64,000 nt of DNA, taken from positions 241,113-305,112 of the forward strand of contig NZ_FWFV01000005.1 of assembly GCF_900172315.1 (NCBI RefSeq), written 5' to 3'. Position numbers and translations under genes: made by a program. Origin of the DNA: Palleronia marisminoris (GTDB lineage Bacteria; Pseudomonadota; Alphaproteobacteria; Rhodobacterales; Rhodobacteraceae). Each line of letters opens with the position of its first letter. Position 1 is the stretch's first letter. A model generated the notes under the pieces. It searched no databases. It had not been told where the DNA came from and saw nothing but the letters and a program-made list of their open reading frames with translations. This document shows positions 18,637-29,087 of this stretch, in pieces.

Positions 18637-20085
18637 ATGAGCGATTTCGACTACGACCTTTTCGTGATCGGCGGCGGATCGGGTGGCGTGCGCGCGGCGC
18701 GCACCGCGGCTGCGACCGGTGCCCGGGTCGCGCTGGCCGAGGAAAGCCGGATGGGTGGTACCTGCGTCATCCGCGGCTGCGTTCCCAAGAAGCTGATGGT
18801 CTTCGCCTCGAACTTCCCGCGCGAGGTCGAGAACGCCGCGCTCTACGGGTGGGACGCGGATGTCGGCGACTTCGACTGGCCGATGTTCCGCAAGCACCTG
18901 CACGCCGAGCTGGACCGGCTCGAGGGGGTCTACGGCACGATGCTGCGCAAGTCGGGGGTCGAGATTTTCCCCACCCGCGCCCGCGTGACTGGGCCGCACG
19001 AGATCACGCTGGCCGACGGCACGGTGAAAAGCGCCCAGCACATCCTGATCGCCACCGGCGGCCGCCCGGTGAAGCCGCCTTACGCGACGAAGGATCTGGG
19101 CCTCGTCTCGGACGACATGTTCGACCTCGACACCTTGCCGAAGTCGCTGCTGATCGTGGGGGGCGGCTATATCGGCTGCGAGTTCGCCTGCATGATGGCT
19201 GGCCTCGGCGTGAACGTGACGATGTACCTGCGCGGCGGCCAGATCCTGAACGGGTTCGACGAGGAAAGCCGGGGCCTCGTGGCCGAGATGATGCGCGGCA
19301 ACGGCATCGACATCCACACCGGCACGTCCGTGGTCAACATGGACCGCGCCGATACCGAGCACATGCCGACGGCCGGCGGCTCGGACGCGGCAATGGGGGC
19401 GCCGGTGGGCGAGGACGTGACCGACCGGACCGAGACCCCGGGCGGCACCGGGTCGATCTGGGTCAAGGCCTCCAATGGGCGGGAGGGGGTGTTCGACCGG
19501 GTGCTCTTCGCCACGGGGCGCGCGCCCAACACCGAAGGCATGGGCCTGGCCGAGATCGGGGTCGAACTGGGCCGACGGGGCGAGATCGTGGTCGACCGCT
19601 ACAGCCAGACCAGCGTCCCCTCGATCTACGCTATCGGAGACGTGACCGACCGTGTGCAGCTGACGCCGGTGGCCATTCGCGAGGCAATGGCGTTCACGCG
19701 GACGGTTTTTCTGGGCGAGGATTGCCCCGTCGATCACGAGCTCATCCCCTCGGCCGTGTTCACCCAGCCCGAGCTCGGCTCGGTCGGCCTGACCGAAGAG
19801 CAGGCCCGCGAGACGCACGACATCGAGGTCTACGCGACCTCGTTCCGGCCCATGAAAACCGCCTTCATCGACCGCCCGGACCGCACAATGTTCAAGCTGA
19901 TCGTGGACAAGGAGACGCGCGTGGTGCTGGGGGCGCATATCGTGTCCGAAGGTGCGGGCGAGTGGATCCAGCTTGTCGGGATCGCGGTGAAGAACGGCCT
20001 CACGAAAGAGCAGTTCGACATGACTTGCGCCGTGCACCCGACGGCCACGGAAGAGCTCGTCACCATGTCGCAGCCGCGCGCCTGA
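18637..20085 (+). CDS. gor: glutathione-disulfide reductase
   Basis: FAD flavoenzyme that reduces glutathione disulfide with NADPH. Of 482 residues: FAD motif VIGGGSGGVRAAR (10-22), redox pair Cys43-Cys48 in GGTCVIRGCVPKKLM, NADP motif VGGGYIGCEF (174-183) with a downstream Arg, and C-terminal HPTATEELVTM with the catalytic His. It is about 30 residues longer than usual because of a Gly/Thr/Asp-rich insertion at about 238-272, just before the ATGRAPN strand. I chose ATG 18637 for its GGGGAGACTGGA ribosome site. No riboswitch or other site is evident. Confidence 0.95.
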   Translation: MSDFDYDLFVIGGGSGGVRAARTAAATGARVALAEESRMGGTCVIRGCVPKKLMVFASNFPREVENAALYGWDADVGDFDWPMFRKHLHAELDRLEGVYGTMLRKSGVEIFPTRARVTGPHEITLADGTVKSAQHILIATGGRPVKPPYATKDLGLVSDDMFDLDTLPKSLLIVGGGYIGCEFACMMAGLGVNVTMYLRGGQILNGFDEESRGLVAEMMRGNGIDIHTGTSVVNMDRADTEHMPTAGGSDAAMGAPVGEDVTDRTETPGGTGSIWVKASNGREGVFDRVLFATGRAPNTEGMGLAEIGVELGRRGEIVVDRYSQTSVPSIYAIGDVTDRVQLTPVAIREAMAFTRTVFLGEDCPVDHELIPSAVFTQPELGSVGLTEEQARETHDIEVYATSFRPMKTAFIDRPDRTMFKLIVDKETRVVLGAHIVSEGAGEWIQLVGIAVKNGLTKEQFDMTCAVHPTATEELVTMSQPRA

Positions 20086-20162
20086 GGTTGAACGGCTTTC
20101 CCTCAGTGCGCATCTAAGACAAGTTACACGGGACATTTGAAACGCGAGGGGACTCACCGAAC

Positions 20163-21326
20163 ATGGCGAGCAACAATGGCGGCCCCTGGGGCGGTTCTGG
20201 CAACAGGGGCAGCGGCGGCGGAAACGGAGACCGCCGCCCCCCCGGCCAGCGACCCGGCTCGGGCGGCAACGGGCAGGTGCCCGACATCGACCAGATCATG
20301 AAGAAGGGGCAAGAGCAGCTCCGCGTCCTGATGGGCGGCAAGGGCGGCACCGGTGGCGGTGGCGGCACCGGAGGGCCAAGCTTTGGTCGCGGCACGTGGA
20401 TTCTTGCGGGGCTCGTCCTCGTTGCGCTTTGGCTCTTCGCCAGCGTCTACACCGTGCGCCCTGAAGAGCAGTCGGTGGAGCTGTTCCTGGGCGAATACTC
20501 TTCGACCGGTCAGCCCGGCCTGAACTTCGCGCCGTGGCCCCTCGTCACCGCCGAGGTCCTTCCGGTCTCGCGCGAGCAGACCGAGCAGCTGGGCGAAGGT
20601 CGCGGATCGGACATCGACGATGGCCTGATGCTGACGACCGACTCGAATATCGTGGATATCGATTTCGATGTCGTCTGGAACATCAGCGATCCCGCGCAAT
20701 TCCTGTTCAACCTCGCCGATCCGGTGGTGACGATTCAGGCCGTATCCGAATCGGCCATGCGCGAGGTCATCGCGTCGTCCGAGCTTGCGCCCATCCTGAA
20801 CCGGGATCGCGGAGCCATCGCGCAGGAGGTCGAGGAACTGATTCAGAACACTCTCGATTCCTACAACAGCGGGGTGAACATCATCCGTCTCAACCTCGAC
20901 AAGGCCGACCCGCCCACCGAAGTGATCGACGCGTTCCGCGACGTGCAGGCAGCCGAGCAGGAACGTGACCGGCTTCAGCGCCAGGCCGACGCCTATGCGA
21001 ACCAGGTCCTGGCCGGCGCCCGTGGTGAGGCCGCGCAGATCCTCGAAGAGGCCGAAGGCTATCGCGCCCGCGTCGTCAACGAGGCCCGAGGCGAGGCATC
21101 CCGCTTCTCGGCGGTGCTGGGCGAGTACCAGCTTGCACCCGAAGTGACCCGCAAGCGTCTCTACCTCGAAACCATGGAGAACGTTCTGGGCCGCGTCGAC
21201 AAGGTGATCCTGGACGAACAGGGCGGTGCCGGAGGTCAGGGTGTCGTGCCCTATCTGCCGCTGAATGAACTTGGCCGGAATCGCGCTGGTGCGCAGCAGA
21301 CCCAACCGATCGTAGGGGCAAACTGA
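20163..21326 (+). CDS. hflK: FtsH protease modulator subunit HflK
   Basis: With HflC forms a large membrane complex that encloses and regulates FtsH. Of 387 residues: a Gly/Asn/Arg-rich cytoplasmic N-terminus (about 1-75), one membrane helix (about 78-96, GTWILAGLVLVALWLFASV) starting the SPFH/Band 7 domain (YTVRPEEQSVELFLGEY), and a long Glu/Arg/Ala coiled coil. The stop overlaps hflC by one base (TGATG), so the two are coupled. Confidence 0.95.
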   Translation: MASNNGGPWGGSGNRGSGGGNGDRRPPGQRPGSGGNGQVPDIDQIMKKGQEQLRVLMGGKGGTGGGGGTGGPSFGRGTWILAGLVLVALWLFASVYTVRPEEQSVELFLGEYSSTGQPGLNFAPWPLVTAEVLPVSREQTEQLGEGRGSDIDDGLMLTTDSNIVDIDFDVVWNISDPAQFLFNLADPVVTIQAVSESAMREVIASSELAPILNRDRGAIAQEVEELIQNTLDSYNSGVNIIRLNLDKADPPTEVIDAFRDVQAAEQERDRLQRQADAYANQVLAGARGEAAQILEEAEGYRARVVNEARGEASRFSAVLGEYQLAPEVTRKRLYLETMENVLGRVDKVILDEQGGAGGQGVVPYLPLNELGRNRAGAQQTQPIVGAN

Positions 21327-22366
21327 TGAACAAGGTATACATCTTTCTCGGCCTCGTCGTCGTCGCGCTCTTCCTGCTCTTGTCCTCGATCTTCGTCGTG
21401 GACGAGCGCGAGAAGGCCCTCGTCCTCCAGTTCGGCCAGATCAAGGACGTCAAGGAAGAGCCCGGGCTTTCCTTCAAGATCCCGATCATCCAGGACGTCG
21501 TGCGCTATGACGCCCGGACGCTGTCTCTCGACACCGCTCCGATCGAGGTCACGCCTTCGGACGATCGCCGTCTGATCGTGGACGCCTTCGCGCGCTATCG
21601 TATCCGCGACGTCGAACAGTTCCGCCGCGCCGTCGGTCTTGGCGGGGTTGCCTCGGCCGAAGAGCGTCTGGGCCGGATCCTCGTTGCGCAGACCCGCGAA
21701 GTGCTCGGCTCGGAAGGGGTCACGTCGAACACGATCCTGTCCGATGATCGCTCGCTCCTCATGACCCGGATCCGGGATCAGGCGCGCGAGGAATCGGAAT
21801 CCCTGGGGATCGAGGTCATCGACGTTCGTCTGAAACTGACCGCCCTGCCGGATCAGAACCTCGAAGCGACCTTCGCCCGCATGCGCGCCGAGCGTGAGCG
21901 TGAAGCGACGGACGAACGCGCCCGTGGTGAAGAAGCCGCGCAGCGTGTCCGCGCGCAGGCCGACCGGACGCGGGTCGAGCTTGTGTCCGACGCGTCTCGC
22001 GAGGCGGACATCGCCCGAGGCGAGGCGGATGCCGAGCGCAGCCGAGTCTTCGCCGAGGCCTTCGGCGCGGATCCGGCGTTCTTCGAGTTCTACCGCTCGC
22101 TGGCTGCCTATGAGACGTCGCTCCAGGGCGATAACTCGACGATGGTCCTGTCGCCCCAAAGCGAGTTCTTCGAATACCTGAAGAGCGCAAACCCGAACGG
22201 CGCCGGCCCAGCGACAAGCAGCGAAGGATCGGCCGCGAGCGTGAGCTCCGAGGAAAGCGCGGCGGCAACGCAGTCGTCGGATGAAGGGGGCAACGGCGCC
22301 GTGATCCGCGGCACGGCGGTCCGGACCGACGACACGCAAGGCGAGGCGGCGGCGCAGACCAACTGA
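21326..22366 (+). CDS. hflC: FtsH protease modulator subunit HflC
   Basis: Partner of HflK. Of 346 residues: an N-terminal membrane helix (about 5-22), SPFH domain with VVDEREKALVLQFGQIK, a coiled coil rich in Arg/Glu (MRAEREREATDERARGEEA) and a Ser/Ala-rich low-complexity tail (about 290-346) that is longer than in enterobacterial HflC. Coupled to hflK upstream and to the DUF2065 gene downstream by one-base overlaps. Confidence 0.95.
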   Translation: MNKVYIFLGLVVVALFLLLSSIFVVDEREKALVLQFGQIKDVKEEPGLSFKIPIIQDVVRYDARTLSLDTAPIEVTPSDDRRLIVDAFARYRIRDVEQFRRAVGLGGVASAEERLGRILVAQTREVLGSEGVTSNTILSDDRSLLMTRIRDQAREESESLGIEVIDVRLKLTALPDQNLEATFARMRAEREREATDERARGEEAAQRVRAQADRTRVELVSDASREADIARGEADAERSRVFAEAFGADPAFFEFYRSLAAYETSLQGDNSTMVLSPQSEFFEYLKSANPNGAGPATSSEGSAASVSSEESAAATQSSDEGGNGAVIRGTAVRTDDTQGEAAAQTN

Positions 22367-22560
22367 TGGCCACGTTGCTCCTCGTGCTCGGGGCGGTCGC
22401 GGTCGTGGAGGGCGTCGTTCTCGCCCTCCTTCCCCACCGGATCGAAGACGTCCTCGAGATGTTGCGAAGCTTCCCGATCGAGGCCCGCCGCCTGGCGGGC
22501 CTTATTGCCGTGGTGGCGGGCGTGGCCCTTGTCGCGCTTGCCCGCAGCCTCGGCGCCTGA
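22366..22560 (+). CDS. DUF2065 (YjeT-like) small membrane protein
   Basis: 64 residues, two hydrophobic helices (about 3-20 and 41-60) joined by a short amphipathic loop (LPHRIEDVLEMLRSFPIEARRLAG). This matches DUF2065, which is regularly the third gene of hflKC operons. Its ATG overlaps the hflC stop by one base. Function unknown; presumably linked to the HflKC complex. Confidence 0.9.
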   Translation: MATLLLVLGAVAVVEGVVLALLPHRIEDVLEMLRSFPIEARRLAGLIAVVAGVALVALARSLGA

Positions 22561-22714
22561 TGCCAAGATTACATTGTTTCACACGGTGTTGAGCCGGCGC
22601 GATGGATCGTTGTGTTGAGGGCGGCCGAACTTATCTTTTACGACATCAGCACGTTCAGCCCGGTCGGCCGCCGACCGGGAGAGCCGCAAGGCACCCGACC
22701 CCTAGGAGAGCAGA

Positions 22715-24166
<1,452 letters not shown>

Positions 24167-24194
24167 TCAGGACACCCCGTAACGGGTTCCATGC

Positions 24195-24225
24195 GGGCGC
24201 GCTCCTTCGGGGGCGCGCCCTTTTT
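24195..24225 (+). terminator. intrinsic terminator after the Do-family protease
   Basis: GGGCGCGCTCC (24195-24205) pairs over 11 positions (one T-G) with GGGGCGCGCCC ending at 24220, around a TTCG tetraloop, followed by TTTTT (24221-24225). Textbook Rho-independent terminator. Confidence 0.93.
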
Positions 24226-24230
24226 CATGC

Positions 24231-24728
24231 TCAGCGCTTTGCCATGGCCTCGTCTCGGTCATAGACGATCAGCCCGAGCCGCTTTCCCGCGGCGATGCTC
24301 AGCACGTCCGAATCGATGCCCTCGACCTTCTGGAAAGCGCGGATGGCCCGCCGGGTGCTGCGGTCGATCGTTCCGGTGGCGGGGCCGGCCATGTAGCCGC
24401 GCACGATCAGGGCGCGCTGCACGCTGGCGATGAACTCGGGGGTCCAGGCGTCGCGGCAGGGGGTGTCGAACCAGATCTCGTCGCGCGCTGCGACGATCCG
24501 ATGCGTGGTCCGCGTCTGATAGCGACCATCCGCGCCGGCCCGGCTTTCGGTCACTGTCTCGACGATGGCAGGTGTCTCGTCGCGCGACTGGCAAATCTCG
24601 GGGCGGGTCAGGTCGACCTGCTGCTCGCCCGTCGCCCGCAGCATCGGCTCGACGAAGCGCGCGACGTCGGGACGGCCGGACGCGCAGGCCGACAGCACGA
24701 GAAGCGCGGGAAGGGTCAGGCGGAACAT
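24231..24728 (-). CDS. lipoprotein with peptidoglycan-binding-like domain
   Basis: 165 residues with a lipoprotein signal MFRLTLPALLVLSAC (lipobox LSAC, lipidated Cys15). The C-terminal half (about 105-150) reads as a PG_binding_1-like three-helix domain (FIASVQRALIVRGY, GTIDRSTRRAIRAFQ). The middle (about 40-85) is unassigned. The start at 24728 is chosen for the signal sequence. Convergent with the protease gene, sharing its terminator region. Likely outer-membrane or periplasmic. Confidence 0.82.
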   Translation of the reverse strand: MFRLTLPALLVLSACASGRPDVARFVEPMLRATGEQQVDLTRPEICQSRDETPAIVETVTESRAGADGRYQTRTTHRIVAARDEIWFDTPCRDAWTPEFIASVQRALIVRGYMAGPATGTIDRSTRRAIRAFQKVEGIDSDVLSIAAGKRLGLIVYDRDEAMAKR

Positions 24729-24786
24729 GCTGCTCTTGGCCTTCTGTGGACCTTTCGCCGAAGCTAGCCGCGGGCGGTCGGTGGGC

Positions 24787-25176
24787 CTAGCCCCGGTCGG
24801 CCCCATTCTCGTCCGCTGTGGCTTCGACGCGCAGCAGGTCGTCCAGCATCCAGCTGATATCCTCGACCTGCTCGGCGATGACGTGGCAGATCCCGCTGTC
24901 GCGCTGGACACGGCCCGTCACCCGCAGGCACCGTCCGGCGATCACCGCCCGGCGGAACCGTTCGTAGATCGCGCGCCAGACGATCACGTTGCAGACGCCC
25001 GTCTCGTCCTCGAGCGTCACGAACACGACCCCTTTCGCCGTGCCCGGCCGCTGCCGCAGCAGGACCAGCCCCGCCACGGTCACGCGCGCCCCGTTCGGCG
25101 GGCGGTTCAGCCAGCCATGGGGCAGGGCGGCCGGCGGGCGTGGCCAGCCGGTGGGGGGAGACTCGAAATCAACCAT
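24787..25176 (-). CDS. stand-alone OB-fold protein resembling the C-terminus of DnaE2 polymerase
   Basis: 129 residues. VTVAGLVLLRQRPGTAKGVVF, TLEDETGVCNVIVW and LRVTGRVQRDSGICHVIAEQ match the C-terminal OB domain of error-prone polymerase DnaE2 (known motif RVAGLVLVRQRPGSAKGV...LEDETG). The rest of DnaE2 (PHP, palm, fingers) is absent: upstream on this strand is ferredoxin DNA reading the other way. It is either a relic of a deleted dnaE2 or a domain gene kept in its own right. The frame is intact with an ATG at 25176 (an ATG at 25194 is the alternative), which argues against simple decay. Confidence 0.72.
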   Translation of the reverse strand: MVDFESPPTGWPRPPAALPHGWLNRPPNGARVTVAGLVLLRQRPGTAKGVVFVTLEDETGVCNVIVWRAIYERFRRAVIAGRCLRVTGRVQRDSGICHVIAEQVEDISWMLDDLLRVEATADENGADRG

Positions 25177-25189
25177 GGAACAAGGGTAG

Positions 25190-25600
<411 letters not shown>

Positions 25601-25608
25601 CGCGGATC

Positions 25609-25628
25609 GCGGCCCCTTTTGGGGCCGC
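25609..25628. terminator. GC hairpin between convergent ferredoxin gene and purD
   Basis: Perfect 8-bp stem GCGGCCCC / GGGGCCGC with a TTTT loop, lying between the ferredoxin stop (25600) and the purD stop (25630). There is no T-run after it on either strand. It may act as a bidirectional transcription barrier. Confidence 0.55.
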
Positions 25629-25629
25629 A

Positions 25630-26895
25630 TCAGTCCAGCGCGCGCCAGCCGATATCGCGGCGGCAGAATCCTTCCGGCCACTCCACCGCGTCGACCATGG
25701 CATAGGCCCGTTCGCGCGCCTGCCGCAGGTCGTCGCCACGCGCGGTCACGCCCAGCACCCGTCCGCCGTTCGCCACCGGCCGCCCGTCGCGCAGGCTGGT
25801 CCCCGCGTGGAACACGACCTGCGAGGACGTCGCCGTCAGGTGCTCAAGCCCGCCGATGGTGCTGCCCTTCTCGTAGGTGCCTGGATAGCCCTCGGCCGCC
25901 ATCACCACGCACATCGCGTGATCGTCCGCCCAGTTCACCCGCGCCTCGGACAGCCGCCCCTCGGCGCAGGCCTGCATGAGGTCGAGCGCCTGCGCCCCCA
26001 GCCGGATCATCAGGCATTGGCATTCGGGATCGCCGAAGCGGGCGTTGAACTCGACCAGCCGCGGCTGTCCGCCCTCGATCATCAGGCCCACGTAGAGCAC
26101 ACCGGAATAGGGCGTCCCGCGCCGCGCGAGTTCGGCGATGCAGGGGCGCACGATCTCGTCCAGCGCCTTCCGCGTCACTGCCTCGTCCATGATCGGGGCA
26201 GGCGAGTAGGCGCCCATGCCGCCGGTGTTGGGGCCGGTGTCGCCCTCGCCCACCCGCTTGTGGTCCTGCGCGGTGCCCAGGGGCAGCACGTCCTCGCCAT
26301 CGACCAGAACGAAGAACGAGGCTTCCTCGCCGGTCATGAACTCTTCGATCACGACCGAGGCACCCGCGCTGCCGAACTGGCCGCCGAAGATGTCGTCGAT
26401 GGCAGTGGTGGCGTCTTCGACCGTCTCGGCCACGATCACGCCCTTGCCGGCCGCCAGCCCGTCGGCCTTGACGACGATGGGTGCGCCCTGCTCGGCCACA
26501 TAGGCCTTCGCCGGTTCGGCGGACTCGAACCGCGCATAGGTCGCCGTCGGCGCGTTCACCGCATCGCAGAGCGCCTTGGTGAAGCTCTTCGAGGTTTCGA
26601 CCATGGCCGCATCCCGGTTCGGGCCGAAGACGGTCAGCCCCGCTTCCCGAAGCGCATCGCCCACGCCGGCAGCCAGCGGGGCCTCGGGTCCGATCACCAC
26701 AAGATCGACCGCGTTCTCGCCCGCGAACTCGGCCACTGCCGCGCCGTCCTCGATGTCGATATCGGCGCATTCCGCGATGCCCGAGATGCCGGCATTCCCG
26801 GGCGCCACGATCAGGCGGTCGCATTTCGGGTTCTGCAGGACGGCCCAGGCCAGGGCGTGCTCGCGCCCGCCGCCGCCGAGGATGAGGATGTTCAT
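25630..26895 (-). CDS. purD: phosphoribosylamine-glycine ligase
   Basis: Second step of purine biosynthesis: joins glycine to phosphoribosylamine with ATP. Of 421 residues: N-terminal MNILILGGGGREHALAW, ATP-grasp region VVKADGLAAGKGVIV, DHKRVGEGDTGPNTGGMGAY and LVEFNARFGDPECQ (metal-binding Glu/Asn). Length normal. Divergent from xseA with a 111-bp gap. Confidence 0.97.
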   Translation of the reverse strand: MNILILGGGGREHALAWAVLQNPKCDRLIVAPGNAGISGIAECADIDIEDGAAVAEFAGENAVDLVVIGPEAPLAAGVGDALREAGLTVFGPNRDAAMVETSKSFTKALCDAVNAPTATYARFESAEPAKAYVAEQGAPIVVKADGLAAGKGVIVAETVEDATTAIDDIFGGQFGSAGASVVIEEFMTGEEASFFVLVDGEDVLPLGTAQDHKRVGEGDTGPNTGGMGAYSPAPIMDEAVTRKALDEIVRPCIAELARRGTPYSGVLYVGLMIEGGQPRLVEFNARFGDPECQCLMIRLGAQALDLMQACAEGRLSEARVNWADDHAMCVVMAAEGYPGTYEKGSTIGGLEHLTATSSQVVFHAGTSLRDGRPVANGGRVLGVTARGDDLRQARERAYAMVDAVEWPEGFCRRDIGWRALD

Positions 26896-27006
26896 GGGCG
26901 CACCTCCGCTTGGATCGCCCCGCCGATAGCGAGCCGCGTCTCCTTTGTGAAGCACCGCGCGACCCGAGACTTCAATCCGCCGCCGGCACAAGGTAGTCCT
27001 ATCGGC

Positions 27007-28563
27007 ATGGAATTGTTCGAAGACGACCGCAGCGGGCCGGGCGGGAATGCCCATGAATTCACGGTGTCCGAGATCTCGGGCGCGGTGAAACGCGTGATCG
27101 AGGGCGAGTTCGACCGCGTCCATGTGCGCGGCGAGGTCGGCCGCGTGTTCATCGCGCGGTCGGGGCACCTCTATTTCGACATCAAGGACGACCGGAACGT
27201 GCTCGCCTCGGTTGCGTGGAAGGGGCAGGTCGGCGCCCTGACGCAGCGCCCCGAAGAGGGGATGGAGGTCATCGCGAGCGGCAAGCTGACCACCTTCGGC
27301 TCGCAGTCGAAATACCAGCTGAGCGTCGACGACGTGCGGCCTGCTGGCGTCGGCGCGCTGATGGCAATGCTCGAAAAGCGCAAGAAGGCGCTCGAGGCCG
27401 AGGGGCTGTTCGCCGCCGAACGCAAGCGCCCGCTGCCCTACCTGCCCGAGGTGATCGGCGTCGTGACCTCTCCGTCGGGCGCCGTGATCCGGGACATCCT
27501 CCATCGCCTGCGCGAGCGATTTTCGCGGAAGGTCCTGGTCTGGCCTGTGGCCGTGCAGGGCAGGGACTGCGCGCCGCAGGTGGCGGCGGCGATCCGGGGC
27601 TTCAACGCATTGGCGCCGGGCGGAGCGATCCCTCGACCCGACCTGCTGATCGTCGCGCGGGGCGGCGGTTCGATCGAGGATCTGTGGGGCTTCAACGAGG
27701 AGGTCGTGGCCCGCGCCGCCGCAGAAAGCAGTATCCCCCTGATATCGGCCGTGGGTCACGAGACCGACACCACGCTGATCGACTACGTCTCGGACCGTCG
27801 CGCGCCGACGCCGACCGCGGCGGCCGAGCTTGCCGTGCCGGTGCGGATGGAGCTTCAGATCACGCTGGACGGGCAGGGCGGGCGGCTGAACCGTGCGCTT
27901 CTGCAGGGAATCGCGGCGCGGCGGCAACGGCTGGCGGACCTGTCCCGCGCGCTGCCCCGCCCCGAGAGCCTGACCGCCACCGCCCGCCAGCGCTTCGACT
28001 GGATCGAGGCGCGGCTGCCGCAGGCGCTTCTGGCCGGGGTGTCTGCCCGCCGGGCGCGCCTGGATGCGGCCGCCGCGGCCCTGCGGCCAGCAACCCTGCG
28101 CGAGCGGATCGGGAGGTGCAGCGCCGCCGCCTCGGGGCTGGGCACGCGCCTGGCTCCGGCGCTGCGGCGCGGGGTTCGCGAACGGCAGCGCGCCGTGGCA
28201 GGGCTGGCTGCGCGCCTGTCCCCCCGCCCGATCGCGCGTGAGGCCGAGCGTGGCCGGCGCGAGCTGACGCGGATGGAGGATCGGCTGAATCGGGCGTTCT
28301 GCGCCCGGATCGACGTGGCGCGGCGGCGGCTCGACGGGCTCGATCGGTTGCATTCGACGCTTGGCTACCGGGAAACGCTCGCCCGTGGATACGCCGTGGT
28401 GCGCGAAGGAACCGAGATCGTCACCGACAAGGCGCGCGCCAGCGAAGCGCGCACGCTCGAGATCGAGTTCGCCGATGGTCGCGTGACCGTGGGGCCGGGT
28501 GGCGCAGCGCCGAAGCGAACCAAGCCGAAATCGCCGCCGCCCGAGCAGGGATCGCTGCTCTAG
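27007..28563 (+). CDS. xseA: exodeoxyribonuclease VII large subunit
   Basis: Nuclease subunit that degrades single-stranded DNA together with XseB. Of 518 residues: OB domain about 15-115 (EFTVSEISGAVKRVIEGEF, HLYFDIKDD), catalytic domain with GVVTSPSGAVIRDI, VARGGGSIEDLWGFNEE and SAVGHETDTTLIDYVSD, then a long coiled coil (about 285-465) rich in Arg/Ala/Leu. ATG 27007 gives the normal N-terminus. Its stop overlaps that of the convergent gene. xseB is not in this window. Confidence 0.96.
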   Translation: MELFEDDRSGPGGNAHEFTVSEISGAVKRVIEGEFDRVHVRGEVGRVFIARSGHLYFDIKDDRNVLASVAWKGQVGALTQRPEEGMEVIASGKLTTFGSQSKYQLSVDDVRPAGVGALMAMLEKRKKALEAEGLFAAERKRPLPYLPEVIGVVTSPSGAVIRDILHRLRERFSRKVLVWPVAVQGRDCAPQVAAAIRGFNALAPGGAIPRPDLLIVARGGGSIEDLWGFNEEVVARAAAESSIPLISAVGHETDTTLIDYVSDRRAPTPTAAAELAVPVRMELQITLDGQGGRLNRALLQGIAARRQRLADLSRALPRPESLTATARQRFDWIEARLPQALLAGVSARRARLDAAAAALRPATLRERIGRCSAAASGLGTRLAPALRRGVRERQRAVAGLAARLSPRPIAREAERGRRELTRMEDRLNRAFCARIDVARRRLDGLDRLHSTLGYRETLARGYAVVREGTEIVTDKARASEARTLEIEFADGRVTVGPGGAAPKRTKPKSPPPEQGSLL

Positions 28564-28955
28564 ACGCCCACCTCGGGGCCGAGGCAGTAGAGTGGCTCGT
28601 CCGTCCGGGTCGTCGAGTAGAGCACCGTGTCGCCGCCCCCGCCCAGGAACTCGGCCCGCAGACCGGTGCCCTCGCGGTAGAAGCGCCAGCACTGCACGGG
28701 CGGGCCGTCCTCGTAGACGAAGCAGATGTCCGGCCCGTCGGCATACCATCGCCCGGTCATGCACTCGCCGTCGAGGAAGGACCACTCGACGCTCCGGCCC
28801 GTTCCATATTCCTCGGCACCGTAGGGCACGCCATTTGCTGAATAGTTGAACGTCTTGCCCGCGGTGAAGGCCTCGAACGCCTCGGCGTCGAGAGGCGAGT
28901 CCTGCGCGGCGGCCGGCGCCGCCAGGGTCGCGATGAGAAGGATGCCTCGCCACAT
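28560..28955 (-). CDS. small secreted protein, unknown function
   Basis: 131 residues with a signal peptide (MWRGILLIATLAAPAAAQ, cleavage after AAA-Q). The mature part has four Cys (CMTGRWYADGPDICFVY, QCWRFY, YCLG) that could form disulfides, and aromatic-rich strands. The arrangement recalls small periplasmic proteins of Rhodobacteraceae, but I cannot name a family. Convergent with xseA with overlapping stop codons (28560-28563). ATG 28955. Confidence 0.75.
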   Translation of the reverse strand: MWRGILLIATLAAPAAAQDSPLDAEAFEAFTAGKTFNYSANGVPYGAEEYGTGRSVEWSFLDGECMTGRWYADGPDICFVYEDGPPVQCWRFYREGTGLRAEFLGGGGDTVLYSTTRTDEPLYCLGPEVGV

Positions 28956-29087
28956 GGCCCGAGTTTGCCATGCCGGCGCGCCGGGGTCCATGGCCGGGTT
29001 TTCCTGCCCGGGATCCGCGGTAAACACGCGGCCGACTTTCACGTCGGCGCCATTCGTCCTAGATGGGCGGGGAAGGAGAGCCCGTCC

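Noticed and set aside
25630..28971. 1113-residue minus-strand frame ending as purD
   Set aside because: Only the last 421 residues (from 26895) are purD; the rest is antisense to xseA.
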